Assembly: GCA_046048055.1 (NCBI GenBank)
Contig: JBJOGW010000079.1
Location: 1 to 64,000 of the forward strand
Direction: 5' to 3'
Length of the DNA stretch: 64,000 nt
Origin: SYAC01 sp046048055
Lineage (GTDB): Bacteria > Planctomycetota > Phycisphaerae > Phycisphaerales > SM1A02
The notes under the pieces were generated by a model. It saw only the letters and a program-made list of their open reading frames with translations, did no database searches and had not been told where the DNA came from. The translations under genes were made by a program, and so were the position numbers. Below are positions 41,734-49,970 of the stretch, in pieces (the stretch's first letter is position 1; the number at the start of each line of letters is the position of its first letter).

Positions 41734-42840
41734 ATGATCGTTGGAGTGCCGTCCGAAGTGAAGTCCGATGAGTACCGCGTGGGCATGCGTCCCGTGGGGG
41801 CGGAGATCCTGGCGCGTGAAGGCCACACGGTGCTGGTGCAGTCCGGTGCCGGCCTTGGCAGCGGCTTTGCGGACGAGCAGTACGCCGCCGCCGGCGCCAC
41901 GCTGGTGAAGACCGCCCAGGAGGTGTGGGCGAAGGCCGAGATGATCGTGAAGGTGAAGGAGCCCCAGCAGCCCGAGATCGCCATGATCCGGGAGGGACAG
42001 ACCATCTTCACCTATTTCCACTTCGCGGCCGACCGTGATCTCACGCTCGGCTGCCTCGACCGCAAGTGCATCGCCTGCGCCTACGAGACCCTGACCAACG
42101 ACGAGGGCCACCTTCCCCTGCTCACGCCGATGAGCGAGGTGGCGGGCAAGCTCTCCATCCAGGAGGGCGCCAAGTTCCTGGAGCGCCCCTTTGGCGGACG
42201 TGGCGTGCTGTTGGGTGGCGTGCCTGGTGTCGAGCCGGGGCACGTGCTGGTGATCGGCGGCGGCGTGGTGGGCACGTGCGCGGCCCGCGTGGCCGCAGGC
42301 ATGGGCGCGCAGGTGGTGATCCTGGACGTGAACATCGACCGCCTTCGGCACCTGAGCGAGACCATGCCGCCCAATGTCCAGGTGATCTACAGCGATCCGC
42401 AGGCCATCCGCGAGCGACTGAACTGGGCGGACCTGATCGTTGGCGCCGTGCTGGTGCCCGGCGCGAAGGCCCCGCACCTGATCAAGCGCGCCGACCTCAG
42501 GCACATCCGACCGGGATCGGTGATCGTGGACGTGGCCATCGACCAGGGCGGCTGCGTGGAGACCGCCCGCGTGACGACTCATCGCAATCCCACCTACGAG
42601 GTCGACGGCGTGGTTCACTACTGCGTGGGCAACATGCCCGGCGCCGTGGCCCGCACCAGTACCATCGCGCTGACCAACGTCACGCTGCCCTGGGCGGTCA
42701 AGCTGGCGCGGCACGGGGCCCACCGCCTCGCCCAGATGGACCACCACTTCGCCGAATGCATCAACATGGACCGCGGCAAGCTGACCAACCAGCCAGTGGC
42801 CGAGGCCCACAACCTGCAGTTCGCCGGCGCCGCAGCGTGA
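41734..42840 (+). CDS. ald: alanine dehydrogenase
   Basis: Ald is NAD-dependent L-alanine dehydrogenase, converting alanine to pyruvate and ammonia or the reverse. The 368-residue product begins 'MIVGVPSEVKSDEYRVGM' and has catalytic lysine 'VKVKEPQQPE', catalytic His 'FTYFHFAADR', NAD loop 'VIGGGVVGTCAARVAAGMGA' and 'DVAIDQGGC'. The length equals family norms. Its TGA overlaps the purD GTG (GTGA). With agcS 6 kb upstream it suggests alanine uptake and catabolism. Confidence 0.97.
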   Translation: MIVGVPSEVKSDEYRVGMRPVGAEILAREGHTVLVQSGAGLGSGFADEQYAAAGATLVKTAQEVWAKAEMIVKVKEPQQPEIAMIREGQTIFTYFHFAADRDLTLGCLDRKCIACAYETLTNDEGHLPLLTPMSEVAGKLSIQEGAKFLERPFGGRGVLLGGVPGVEPGHVLVIGGGVVGTCAARVAAGMGAQVVILDVNIDRLRHLSETMPPNVQVIYSDPQAIRERLNWADLIVGAVLVPGAKAPHLIKRADLRHIRPGSVIVDVAIDQGGCVETARVTTHRNPTYEVDGVVHYCVGNMPGAVARTSTIALTNVTLPWAVKLARHGAHRLAQMDHHFAECINMDRGKLTNQPVAEAHNLQFAGAAA

Positions 42841-44165
42841 GCGGCGGAGCCCCCGAGCGATGCAACGTGCTCCTGGCCGGAAGCGGCGGTCGCGAGCACG
42901 CGCTGGCATGGAAGCTCCGACAGAGCCCGCGACTGGGTGAACTGTGGGTGGATCCGGCCGCGAACGCCGGCCTGCTTCGCCTGGGCCGCGCCTGTCCGCA
43001 GTCGCTGGAGCCTCGAAACCGCTTCCACCTGGAGCGGTGGCTGGAGCGCGAGGACATCCGGCTCATCGTGGTCGGACCTGAGGCGCTGCTGGAGCAGGGC
43101 ATGGTCGATGACCTTCACAAGCCGCCGCAGCGGCTGGTGTTCGGCCCCACGCGCGAGGCAGCCCGCCTGGAGTGGGACAAGGCGTGGTGCAAGCAGCTGC
43201 TTCGCTCGGCAAACGTGCCCATGGCGGAGGGCCGGACCTTCACGACCCAGCAACTCGAGGCCGCGGTGCACTACGTCAGAAGTCGCGCCGACCCGGTGGT
43301 GGTCAAGGCCAGCGGCCTCTGCGCCGGCAAGGGCGTGGTGGTGTGCGGCACGGCCGCCGAGGCCGAGTCCGCGGTGCGGTCCATGCTGGAGCGACGCGTG
43401 CACGGCGAGGCGGGCGCCACCGTGGTGGTCGAGGAACGCCTGCAGGGCCAGGAGGTGAGCGTGCTGGCGCTGGTCGACGGACAGACCATCTGGATGCTCG
43501 ACGCCTGTCAGGACCACAAGCAGGCGGGCGAGGGCGATACCGGTCCCAACACCGGGGGCATGGGCGCCTACTGCCCTACTCCTCTGGCCACCGAGTCCAT
43601 GCTCCGGTTGGTGGAGCGAGAGGTGATGGTTCCCACCGTCGATGCCCTGCGCCGCGAGGGCATCACCTTCCGAGGGGTTCTCTACGCGGGGCTCATGCTC
43701 ACTCCGGGCGGACCCAAGGTGCTGGAGTTCAACTGCCGCTTTGGCGATCCCGAAACGCAGGCCCTCATGGCACGATGGGAGGGAGACCTGCTGGATGCAC
43801 TCTGGCGCACCGCCGAGGGCACGCTGGACGGAGCGCGGATCGGCTTCACGGCTGGAGCCAGCTGTTGCGTGGTGGTCTGCGCCGAGGGCTATCCCGGCAA
43901 GCCCCGCACCGGGGATCTGATCGAGGGACTCGATCAGGCCCAGTCCCTGGGAACCGACCGGAACCCGGTCATCTGCTTTCACGCGGGCACCAAGGCCTCC
44001 GAGGGCGGGGCCGTGACCGCCGGCGGCCGGGTGATGGGGGTGACGGCCTCCGCGGGCAGCATGCGCGAGGCCCGCGACCTGGCCACGGCCGCGGCGCTTG
44101 AAATCCGCTTTCCCGGCGCCTTCCTGCGTCGCGACATCGGCCACCGCGTGCTCCAGGGCGGCTGA
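42837..44165 (+). CDS. purD: phosphoribosylamine--glycine ligase
   Basis: PurD (GARS) ligates glycine to 5-phosphoribosylamine in purine synthesis. The 442-residue ATP-grasp enzyme shows 'VLLAGSGGREHALAWKL', 'VVVKASGLCAGKGVVV' (ATP grasp), 'PNTGGMGAYCPTPL' and 'VLEFNCRFGDPETQALM' (metal ligands). GTG 42837 is chosen because it overlaps the ald stop by 4 nt and lies just before the conserved N-terminus. Confidence 0.96.
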   Translation: MSGGAPERCNVLLAGSGGREHALAWKLRQSPRLGELWVDPAANAGLLRLGRACPQSLEPRNRFHLERWLEREDIRLIVVGPEALLEQGMVDDLHKPPQRLVFGPTREAARLEWDKAWCKQLLRSANVPMAEGRTFTTQQLEAAVHYVRSRADPVVVKASGLCAGKGVVVCGTAAEAESAVRSMLERRVHGEAGATVVVEERLQGQEVSVLALVDGQTIWMLDACQDHKQAGEGDTGPNTGGMGAYCPTPLATESMLRLVEREVMVPTVDALRREGITFRGVLYAGLMLTPGGPKVLEFNCRFGDPETQALMARWEGDLLDALWRTAEGTLDGARIGFTAGASCCVVVCAEGYPGKPRTGDLIEGLDQAQSLGTDRNPVICFHAGTKASEGGAVTAGGRVMGVTASAGSMREARDLATAAALEIRFPGAFLRRDIGHRVLQGG

Positions 44166-44216
44166 ACGGCGTCGCCGAAGCCGCCCACGATCGGCTCCGG
44201 GATCCTCCAGGATCTG

Positions 44217-44245
44217 TTGAGGGGCCGGAAACTCGTGAGTAGACT
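44217..44245 (+). promoter_or_regulatory. candidate promoter of the subtilase gene, within an inverted repeat
   Basis: TTGAGG (44217-44222) and TAGACT (44240-44245) are 17 nt apart. The -35 arm TTGAGGGGCC has a near-perfect inverse copy GGCCCCCTCAA at 44262-44272. This could act as an operator or as a purD terminator hairpin. Confidence 0.4.
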
Positions 44246-44300
44246 CGCCCGGATAGGTCGAGGCCCCCTCAACCACCCCCACCCAGAGACCCGCCTGCCC

Positions 44301-47300
44301 ATGCGTTTCCACATTCGATCGGTTGCTGTCTCGCTCGCCTCGGCCCTGTGCATCGCCATGGTGGTGAGCGAGTCGGCCCAAGGCCAGGTCGCCGGCGGCA
44401 AGCGGCCCACCGCTGTCCGGGATGCCAAGGCTCCCGCGTCGCCGCAGATCAGCCGCCCCTCTGCACCCTACCCACCGGACGTCAAGCCCGATGTGGTGCG
44501 TGCCTATTCGGGTCGTCCACCAGTGGATGTGGATCCTTCGGGCCCGATCAAGGCCCGCGCTCCGTTCCCCAAGTGGGCGGCAGCCGGACTGGGAAGCATC
44601 GAGGCGCAACTCGGTGATCGAGCTCGGCTGACCGATCGGATCTTCGTGAAGTTCCGTGATGACCTCCGGGTGCGGACGGGATTTGCACCGTCGACGGACC
44701 TGTGGCGACAGGAATCGACCGCCGGCATGCCCAAGGCGGGTATTCCCGACCTGGAGCCTCAGGATCCCCTCGCCGAGGCCCGGGCCCTGCTGGCCATGTA
44801 CGGCGCCACGGTGGAGCAGGCCATCAAGATCCCTCAGCATCGGCTGTCCGCGATCGAGCAGCGGGCGGTGAACATGAGTCGCACGGCCCAGCCCGACCTG
44901 GGCGGATTCATGCTGGTGACCGTGGGCCGTGACCGCGTGCGTGCGGCGGCCGAGGCGTTCAACGCGCTCGAGTGCGTGGAGTTCGCCAACGTGGAGTTGC
45001 GCCCGCGCACGGCGCAGTGCCAGCCACTCGACCAGTCGCTCCAGAAGGGGCCAGGCGATGTCGGAACCAACGTGCTCGGCTGCACGCAAGGCACCGACCA
45101 GAACGGCAACCCGTTCATCTGCCAGCCCTACCCGGTGCTCGCCATTCAGCAGCCGTTCCAGCGGATCACGCTGGGATTCGTCAACTGCAACCGGCCGAGC
45201 TTCTGGGCGGGATACGTCCCGATCGACAACCAGCCCGATCCGGACGGCAACTCGCCCTGCCCGCCGGCAAACGGCTACACGCCCGACCTGGTCACGGTTC
45301 CGCTCTGGGACTGCACACCGTCCTGCAACAACGCCAATGCGTGCAACGACGCGACCAGCACCTTCTTCACGCAGGGCGGCAACCCGACCTGCCAGTACGG
45401 CTGCGCCGACGAGGCGTGCGCCAATCTGGTCGCCCAGTACCAGCCGAACTGCATCGATCCCAACAGCTTCCAGGGATGGGATGCCACGTGCGCCACGATC
45501 GCGGCATTGGTCTGCCCCGGGCAGGTGAATGCAGCCACCCCCTACAACGGCATCATCGGTGGAAGCGGCACCGGTTCGGCCGGCGCGATCGCGATGGATC
45601 AGGTCACGTTCGAGTGCTTCCAGAACACGCCTCCGGGACCCGCAGTGACCGCGTATGACTTCAACTTCAACTGGGCGTACGACCCCTGCTTCATCGCCCG
45701 TGGACCCGCCAACTACAATCTGAGTGCGGGCGTGGGAGTGGTGGCCTACACCGACATCGGCGATGGTGCCGGCATCCGGCCGTGGGCGTTCGACTACGAG
45801 GCGGCGGTGGTGACGATGCCGCCGTACAGCTACCTGCAGTTCGAGACTCCAGATCCGGCGGACACGTTCGCCTCACCGGACTGTGCCAGCATCGGCACGG
45901 TGTACTTGGGCGGCACAGCGCTGTCCGCGAACACCTTCGACGAGACCTTGGCTGGCTTGGCCACCCGCGATCCCGTCTTCAAGTCCGGTCCTGAGTCGTT
46001 CTCGCACCCCTGCCTCGAGGAGAGTCCCGTTCCAGGATGCGTGGTGCCCCAGTGCTGCGCCTTCGTGTGCATCCAGGATCCGTCCTGCTGCGACGTGGGC
46101 TGGGATGCAGGATGCGTGGACCTGGCAGAGAGCAATCCTGGCTTGTGCGGGCAGGGCGAGCTGGGCATGCCGGCCCTGGCAGGAAGCCCCACGCCCAACT
46201 TTGCGGCAGTGGAGGGAACCGCCACGGCAACCAATCTGCAGCTCTACACCACCAACAAGCCGCTGGTGAGCAGCACGCAGCAGTACATCCAGACCGTCCC
46301 CACGCCGGACTTGGGCAACCCGGCCGTGGTCAACTCCGGCATCGTGCCGCTGAGCACGGTGACCACGCAAGGCCAGCTCAACGAGACCTATGCCTTCATC
46401 AACAGCCAGTTTGGTGGCGGTGGCCTGGACCTGGACGGGCTTGAGAACTTTGCGCTGGCGCTTGATGGTGTCACGCAGGCCAACGCACGCGGCCTGGGCG
46501 TGCGGATCGGCGTGATCGACTACTCGGCCTATCTGAATCACGAGGATCTGGTCGGCCAGGTCACCGTGGAGCAGGGACAGAGCGTGTTCCTGCAGCCTGG
46601 AGGCGACATCGACCCCAACCACGGCACCGCAGTGCTTGGCATCATGGTCGCTGCGGCGAATGGCATTGGCATCACGGGAGTCGCCCCTGAGTCGGAAGCC
46701 ATCTTCTATCCCGCCGCCAACGGGAATCAGGCCGGTCGCCTCGCCACCGCCATCGTGTCGGCCGGCGAGGATCTGGACGTGGGCGACGTGCTCTGCATTC
46801 CGCTGGAGCTCGGCCTTGGCGGAGGTGCCACGGTGTGCAGCGATCCCACCTTCAATGTCCTGCTGGGCGTGACCGCCTCCCTGGGCGTGACCAACGTCTG
46901 CGCTGCCGGCAACGGCGGCTTCGCCACGCTGACCCCTGGTTCAGGCGTGAACAACGCGGTGCTGGTCTCGGCGGTGTGGCCCGGACCCCAGACTCCCACG
47001 CCTGTCTCGGGTGCCAAGACGTTCGATGCCGCAGGCACCGTGACCGCCAACACGCTGCAGAACCCCGGCAATGTGGCGCCCGGCAACTCCTACTGCCGGT
47101 ACAAGAGCAGCAACTATTCGACCGAAAATCCGGGCACCTCCGCCGCCGTGGACGTGTCCGGCTGGGGCACCTCTCTCTGCACGCTCGGCGGCGGAACCCT
47201 CTGGAACGGCGCGAACGCGAGCACCAATCCGCTGGAGGTCAACGAGCTCCGCTCGTACCAGCAGTCCTTCACCGGCACCAGCGGAGCCGCGGCGATGATC

Positions 47301-48212
47301 GCGGGACTTGTAGCCCGGCTGCAGGCCGTGGCCAAGGCGTCCCTGGGCTCGCCGGTGAGCGGCGAGCGGATTCGACAGGTGCTGGCCAACCAGCTCTGGC
47401 TCAACGGCGACCTGGTGGTCGGCTCCAACGGACTGCCGGTGACCATCGGGACCGCCATCCCGCAGTGCAACCTTGCCCCCGGCGTGCCGCTGCCGGGAAC
47501 GCTGAGCGACGCGTTCTTCGTGGTCGCGTTCGGCGACCTGATTCCCGCCAACAGCGCCAGCCAGATCAACCTGGTCGGCGGGTTCCCGCTGGCGGTCGAC
47601 TGTCTCCAGCAGGTCATCTTCACCCAGTTCTACCCACAGGGCATCTTCTTCACGATCGAGGTCATCACCGGCCAGCAGCAGCAGTCGTCCGTGTTCGACG
47701 CGGCGCTGCTGGATGGAGCCTTCTTCCGCGTGAACGCCACCCGCAAGGGCCGCGGAGGCACGGGTGCCGGCTATGGACGGCCGCTCATCTACGCAGCCAA
47801 CGGACTCGCCACCGACCTGCAGTTGCGGAACGTGCTCGCGATCCAGGAGGCCGAGGACCTCTTCCAGCTCAGCATCCGGGCTTGGGGCAAGACCTCGGTC
47901 GGCACCTCCGGGGACATCGACGGCAACACGGGCATCACCGGCCAGGCGCTGGCCATGGCCTACGTGTACGACAACGTCTACGGCCGATGGCGTTACCTCG
48001 ACTTCGGGTTCGTGACGGGCGTGGTCGACGAGCCGAACCTCGCCGCCCAGGTGACCGACTTCGGTTATCCGCCCGCCAACTTCGCGATTCGTGAGGGCAA
48101 CGATTTCGTCGCCTATGTCCGCGTGCTCACGTTCTCGGCGGGCATCGTGGGCGGGTACGAGATGTGGTGGGACCAGATCCTTGTCAGCACGTCGCCCGTG
48201 GCGCAGCCCTGA
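44301..48212 (+). CDS. large exported subtilase (S8) with Cys-rich inserts
   Basis: This is a 1303-residue exported protein with a signal (residues 1-28). The S8 triad is in a C-terminal catalytic domain: Asp740 in 'RIGVIDYSAYL', His774 in 'DPNHGTAVLGIMVA', oxyanion Asn871 in 'CAAGNGG' and Ser994 in 'FTGTSGAAAMIAG'. The usual proline after the serine is Met. The N-terminal 700 residues contain an inhibitor-like region (about residues 100-230) and two cysteine-rich blocks: 'YGCADEACANLVAQYQPNC' and, at about 585-616, 'CCAFVCIQDPSCCDVGWDAG'. The latter is the CCxxVCxxDPxCC motif seen in planctomycete exported proteins. The C-terminal 250 residues are beta-rich. Function: secreted or cell-surface protease. 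Confidence 0.88.
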   Translation: MRFHIRSVAVSLASALCIAMVVSESAQGQVAGGKRPTAVRDAKAPASPQISRPSAPYPPDVKPDVVRAYSGRPPVDVDPSGPIKARAPFPKWAAAGLGSIEAQLGDRARLTDRIFVKFRDDLRVRTGFAPSTDLWRQESTAGMPKAGIPDLEPQDPLAEARALLAMYGATVEQAIKIPQHRLSAIEQRAVNMSRTAQPDLGGFMLVTVGRDRVRAAAEAFNALECVEFANVELRPRTAQCQPLDQSLQKGPGDVGTNVLGCTQGTDQNGNPFICQPYPVLAIQQPFQRITLGFVNCNRPSFWAGYVPIDNQPDPDGNSPCPPANGYTPDLVTVPLWDCTPSCNNANACNDATSTFFTQGGNPTCQYGCADEACANLVAQYQPNCIDPNSFQGWDATCATIAALVCPGQVNAATPYNGIIGGSGTGSAGAIAMDQVTFECFQNTPPGPAVTAYDFNFNWAYDPCFIARGPANYNLSAGVGVVAYTDIGDGAGIRPWAFDYEAAVVTMPPYSYLQFETPDPADTFASPDCASIGTVYLGGTALSANTFDETLAGLATRDPVFKSGPESFSHPCLEESPVPGCVVPQCCAFVCIQDPSCCDVGWDAGCVDLAESNPGLCGQGELGMPALAGSPTPNFAAVEGTATATNLQLYTTNKPLVSSTQQYIQTVPTPDLGNPAVVNSGIVPLSTVTTQGQLNETYAFINSQFGGGGLDLDGLENFALALDGVTQANARGLGVRIGVIDYSAYLNHEDLVGQVTVEQGQSVFLQPGGDIDPNHGTAVLGIMVAAANGIGITGVAPESEAIFYPAANGNQAGRLATAIVSAGEDLDVGDVLCIPLELGLGGGATVCSDPTFNVLLGVTASLGVTNVCAAGNGGFATLTPGSGVNNAVLVSAVWPGPQTPTPVSGAKTFDAAGTVTANTLQNPGNVAPGNSYCRYKSSNYSTENPGTSAAVDVSGWGTSLCTLGGGTLWNGANASTNPLEVNELRSYQQSFTGTSGAAAMIAGLVARLQAVAKASLGSPVSGERIRQVLANQLWLNGDLVVGSNGLPVTIGTAIPQCNLAPGVPLPGTLSDAFFVVAFGDLIPANSASQINLVGGFPLAVDCLQQVIFTQFYPQGIFFTIEVITGQQQQSSVFDAALLDGAFFRVNATRKGRGGTGAGYGRPLIYAANGLATDLQLRNVLAIQEAEDLFQLSIRAWGKTSVGTSGDIDGNTGITGQALAMAYVYDNVYGRWRYLDFGFVTGVVDEPNLAAQVTDFGYPPANFAIREGNDFVAYVRVLTFSAGIVGGYEMWWDQILVSTSPVAQP

Positions 48213-48234
48213 CGGAGCACCAGCAGGATCCAGC

Positions 48235-48792
48235 ATGGGTGGCGACACCCCAGCCGTTCCCGAAACCAGCGTCCCGTCGGATCGCCAGACGCCGACGGCC
48301 GCAGATCGCTTCATCGAGCTCTGGGGCGAGATGGGCACGGCGTGGGGCGTGCCCCGCACCATGACTCAGGTCCATGCCCTGCTCTTTCTCGAGGGCCGGG
48401 GCATGAACACCGACGAGATCATGGACCGGCTGGAGATCAGTCGCGGCAACGCCAGCATGACGCTGCGCACGCTGGTCGAATGGGGCATGATCACCCGCAC
48501 GCACAACCCGAAGGACCGCAAGGACTACTACGCCGCCGAGCAGGACGTCTGGCGGCTGTTCGTGATCATCACACGCGCCCGCAAGCGGCGCGAGATCGAG
48601 CCGCTCAAGTCCGGGCTGCGCGAGATCACGGGGAAGGCGGGGCCCGAAGCCCAGGACGATGTCCATGCCAAGATCGGGCGGATGCTGCAGTTCGTGAGCG
48701 ACTTCGACGCGCTGGCCGAGCGGTTCCTGGCCCTTGATGCCGACGCCGTGCGGGGCCTGCTCGGCATGCTTGACGCCCGCGATCGGGCCTGA
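48235..48792 (+). CDS. GbsR/MarR-family transcriptional regulator
   Basis: This is a 185-residue winged-helix regulator of the GbsR (OpcR) branch. It has 'FIELWGEMGTAWGVPRTMTQ', 'ALLFLEGRGMNTDEIMDRLE' and the wing/HTH 'ISRGNASMTLRTLVEWGMI', followed by 'DYYAAEQDVWRLFVIITRAR' and a C-terminal dimerisation helix. GbsR relatives control osmolyte transport or cell-envelope genes; the target here is unknown. It follows the subtilase gene by 22 nt, so it may be co-transcribed. A 10-bp perfect hairpin lies 27 nt after the stop. Confidence 0.85.
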   Translation: MGGDTPAVPETSVPSDRQTPTAADRFIELWGEMGTAWGVPRTMTQVHALLFLEGRGMNTDEIMDRLEISRGNASMTLRTLVEWGMITRTHNPKDRKDYYAAEQDVWRLFVIITRARKRREIEPLKSGLREITGKAGPEAQDDVHAKIGRMLQFVSDFDALAERFLALDADAVRGLLGMLDARDRA

Positions 48793-48817
48793 TGCAAAGC
48801 GGACAGGGCGGGATTCG
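48791..48817 (-). repeat. 27-bp direct copy of the tRNA-Ser 3' end (putative att site)
   Basis: A 27-bp sequence starting GATGCAAAGCGGACAGG is identical to 49009-49035, which contains the last 18 nt of tRNA-Ser (up to the T-loop TTCG) plus 9 nt of downstream flank. Its outer base lies in the gbsR stop codon. Such copies mark tyrosine-recombinase attachment sites. Confidence 0.7.
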
Positions 48818-49008
48818 CCGCCGCACGGCCCAGCCGTGCGGCAAGAAGACGCCGCGGACCGGGGCCGGAGCGCGTCTGCGGCGATGCGAAGCGACGCCAC
48901 AGGCGAGCGCCGGACCCGGGACGCACTGCATGGCAAGGCCTGCCGGGGCGTTGCCATGCAGGCTGGCCGCGGAGCATTCCGTCAGGCGCCGCGCAGCGCC
49001 GCCTGACG
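48818..49008. repeat. hairpin-rich 191-bp segment between the direct repeats
   Basis: There are three perfect inverted repeats. 48820-48842 is GCCGCACGGC around CCA. 48926-48961 has CTGCATGGCAA arms with a 14-nt loop. 48979-49009 has CCGTCAGGCG arms with an 11-nt loop. The last could terminate tRNA-Ser and the first gbsR. No coding frame is convincing. No transposase or integrase is present. Confidence 0.55.
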
Positions 49009-49035
49009 GATGCAAAGCGGACAGGGCGGGATTCG
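49009..49035 (-). repeat. 27-bp repeat including the tRNA-Ser 3' end (second copy)
   Basis: This copy overlaps the 3' terminal 18 nt of the intact tRNA-Ser gene. It is paired with the copy at 48791-48817 in direct orientation. Confidence 0.7.
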
Positions 49036-49108
49036 AACCCGCGATACGCGCTTGCACGCGTATACCGGTTTAGCAAACCAGCGCCTTCAGCCACTCGGCC
49101 ACCTGTCC
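49018..49108 (-). tRNA. tRNA-Ser(GCU)
   Basis: This 91-nt class II tRNA on the minus strand has acceptor GGACAGG/CCTGTCC, an anticodon loop reading TTTGCTA (anticodon GCT), a long variable arm (TATACGCGTGCAAGCGCGTA) and T-loop TTCGAATC. The discriminator is G, as in bacterial tRNA-Ser. CCA is not encoded. Confidence 0.95.
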
Positions 49109-49227
49109 AGCGCTCGCCGCCCGATGTCGGACGGCGGGACGCGAAGTGTAGCGAACGAAGCCGTCCGCTTCGCCACCGCCGCAACGGAAAATCCGCCCGT
49201 GCCCCGCGGGAGTTCGGGCACCCCCGC

Positions 49228-49233
49228 TACCCT
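49228..49233 (+). promoter_or_regulatory. -10-like TACCCT before dedA
   Basis: TACCCT ends 8 nt before ATG 49242. No Shine-Dalgarno site is present. Confidence 0.35.
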
Positions 49234-49241
49234 GCCGCCCC

Positions 49242-49970
49242 ATGCTCTGGGCCGCCCCGCTTCTTGCCGATGCCGCCACGGCCCCGGATGACGTCTGGGC
49301 GTGGATCGTGCAGGAATTCCCCAGGCTGTTCACCGAGCTGGACAAGTTCCTGCTGGAACTGGCCCAGGCCGTGGGCGGCTGGACCTACGCCGTGCTGTTC
49401 GCGATCGTCTTCGCGGAGACCGGCCTTGTGATCACGCCCTTCCTGCCCGGCGACTCGCTGCTGTTCGCGGCCGGCGCGCTGTGTGCGGTGCCAGAGCTGC
49501 AACTGAGCCTGCCCCTGATGGCCGGACTGCTCTTCGTGGCCGCGGTGCTTGGAGACGCGGTCAACTACCACATCGGCCGCTGGATCGGGCCGCCCGCCTT
49601 CAGTGGCCGCATCCGCCTGCTCAATCCGGCGCATCTGGAGCGCACGCGAGCCTTCTTTGATCGGCATGGTGGCAAGGCCGTGGTGCTGGCCCGCTTCGTG
49701 CCAATCGTGCGCACCTTCGCCCCATTCGTGGCGGGCGTGGGCACCATGCGGTACCGGCGCTTCGCCTTCTACAACGTGTTCGGGGCGGTTCTGTGGATCG
49801 GCCTGTTCATGCTGGCCGGCTGGGGATTCGGCAATCTGCCCTGGGTCAAGAGGAACTTCAGCAAGGTCATCCTGGGAATCATCGTGCTGAGCGTGCTGCC
49901 GATCGTGTGGGAGTGGTGGAAGCACCGCACCGAGGCCCGCAAGGCAGCCGCGGGCCACGCCGCGACATGA
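49242..49970 (+). CDS. DedA-family membrane protein
   Basis: This is a 242-residue integral membrane protein of the DedA/SNARE-associated family, linked in other bacteria to lipid flipping and membrane potential. Typical motifs are 'YAVLFAIVFAETGLVITPFL', 'PGDSLLFAAGALCA', 'GDAVNYHIGRWIG' and 'ARFVPIVRTFAPFVAGVGTM'. About five membrane segments are predicted. Its stop overlaps the terC start (ATGA). Confidence 0.93.
   Translation: MLWAAPLLADAATAPDDVWAWIVQEFPRLFTELDKFLLELAQAVGGWTYAVLFAIVFAETGLVITPFLPGDSLLFAAGALCAVPELQLSLPLMAGLLFVAAVLGDAVNYHIGRWIGPPAFSGRIRLLNPAHLERTRAFFDRHGGKAVVLARFVPIVRTFAPFVAGVGTMRYRRFAFYNVFGAVLWIGLFMLAGWGFGNLPWVKRNFSKVILGIIVLSVLPIVWEWWKHRTEARKAAAGHAAT

Noticed and set aside
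42618..45089. 823-residue minus-strand open frame
   Set aside because: It is antisense to ald, purD and the subtilase; the composition is typical of GC-rich shadow frames.
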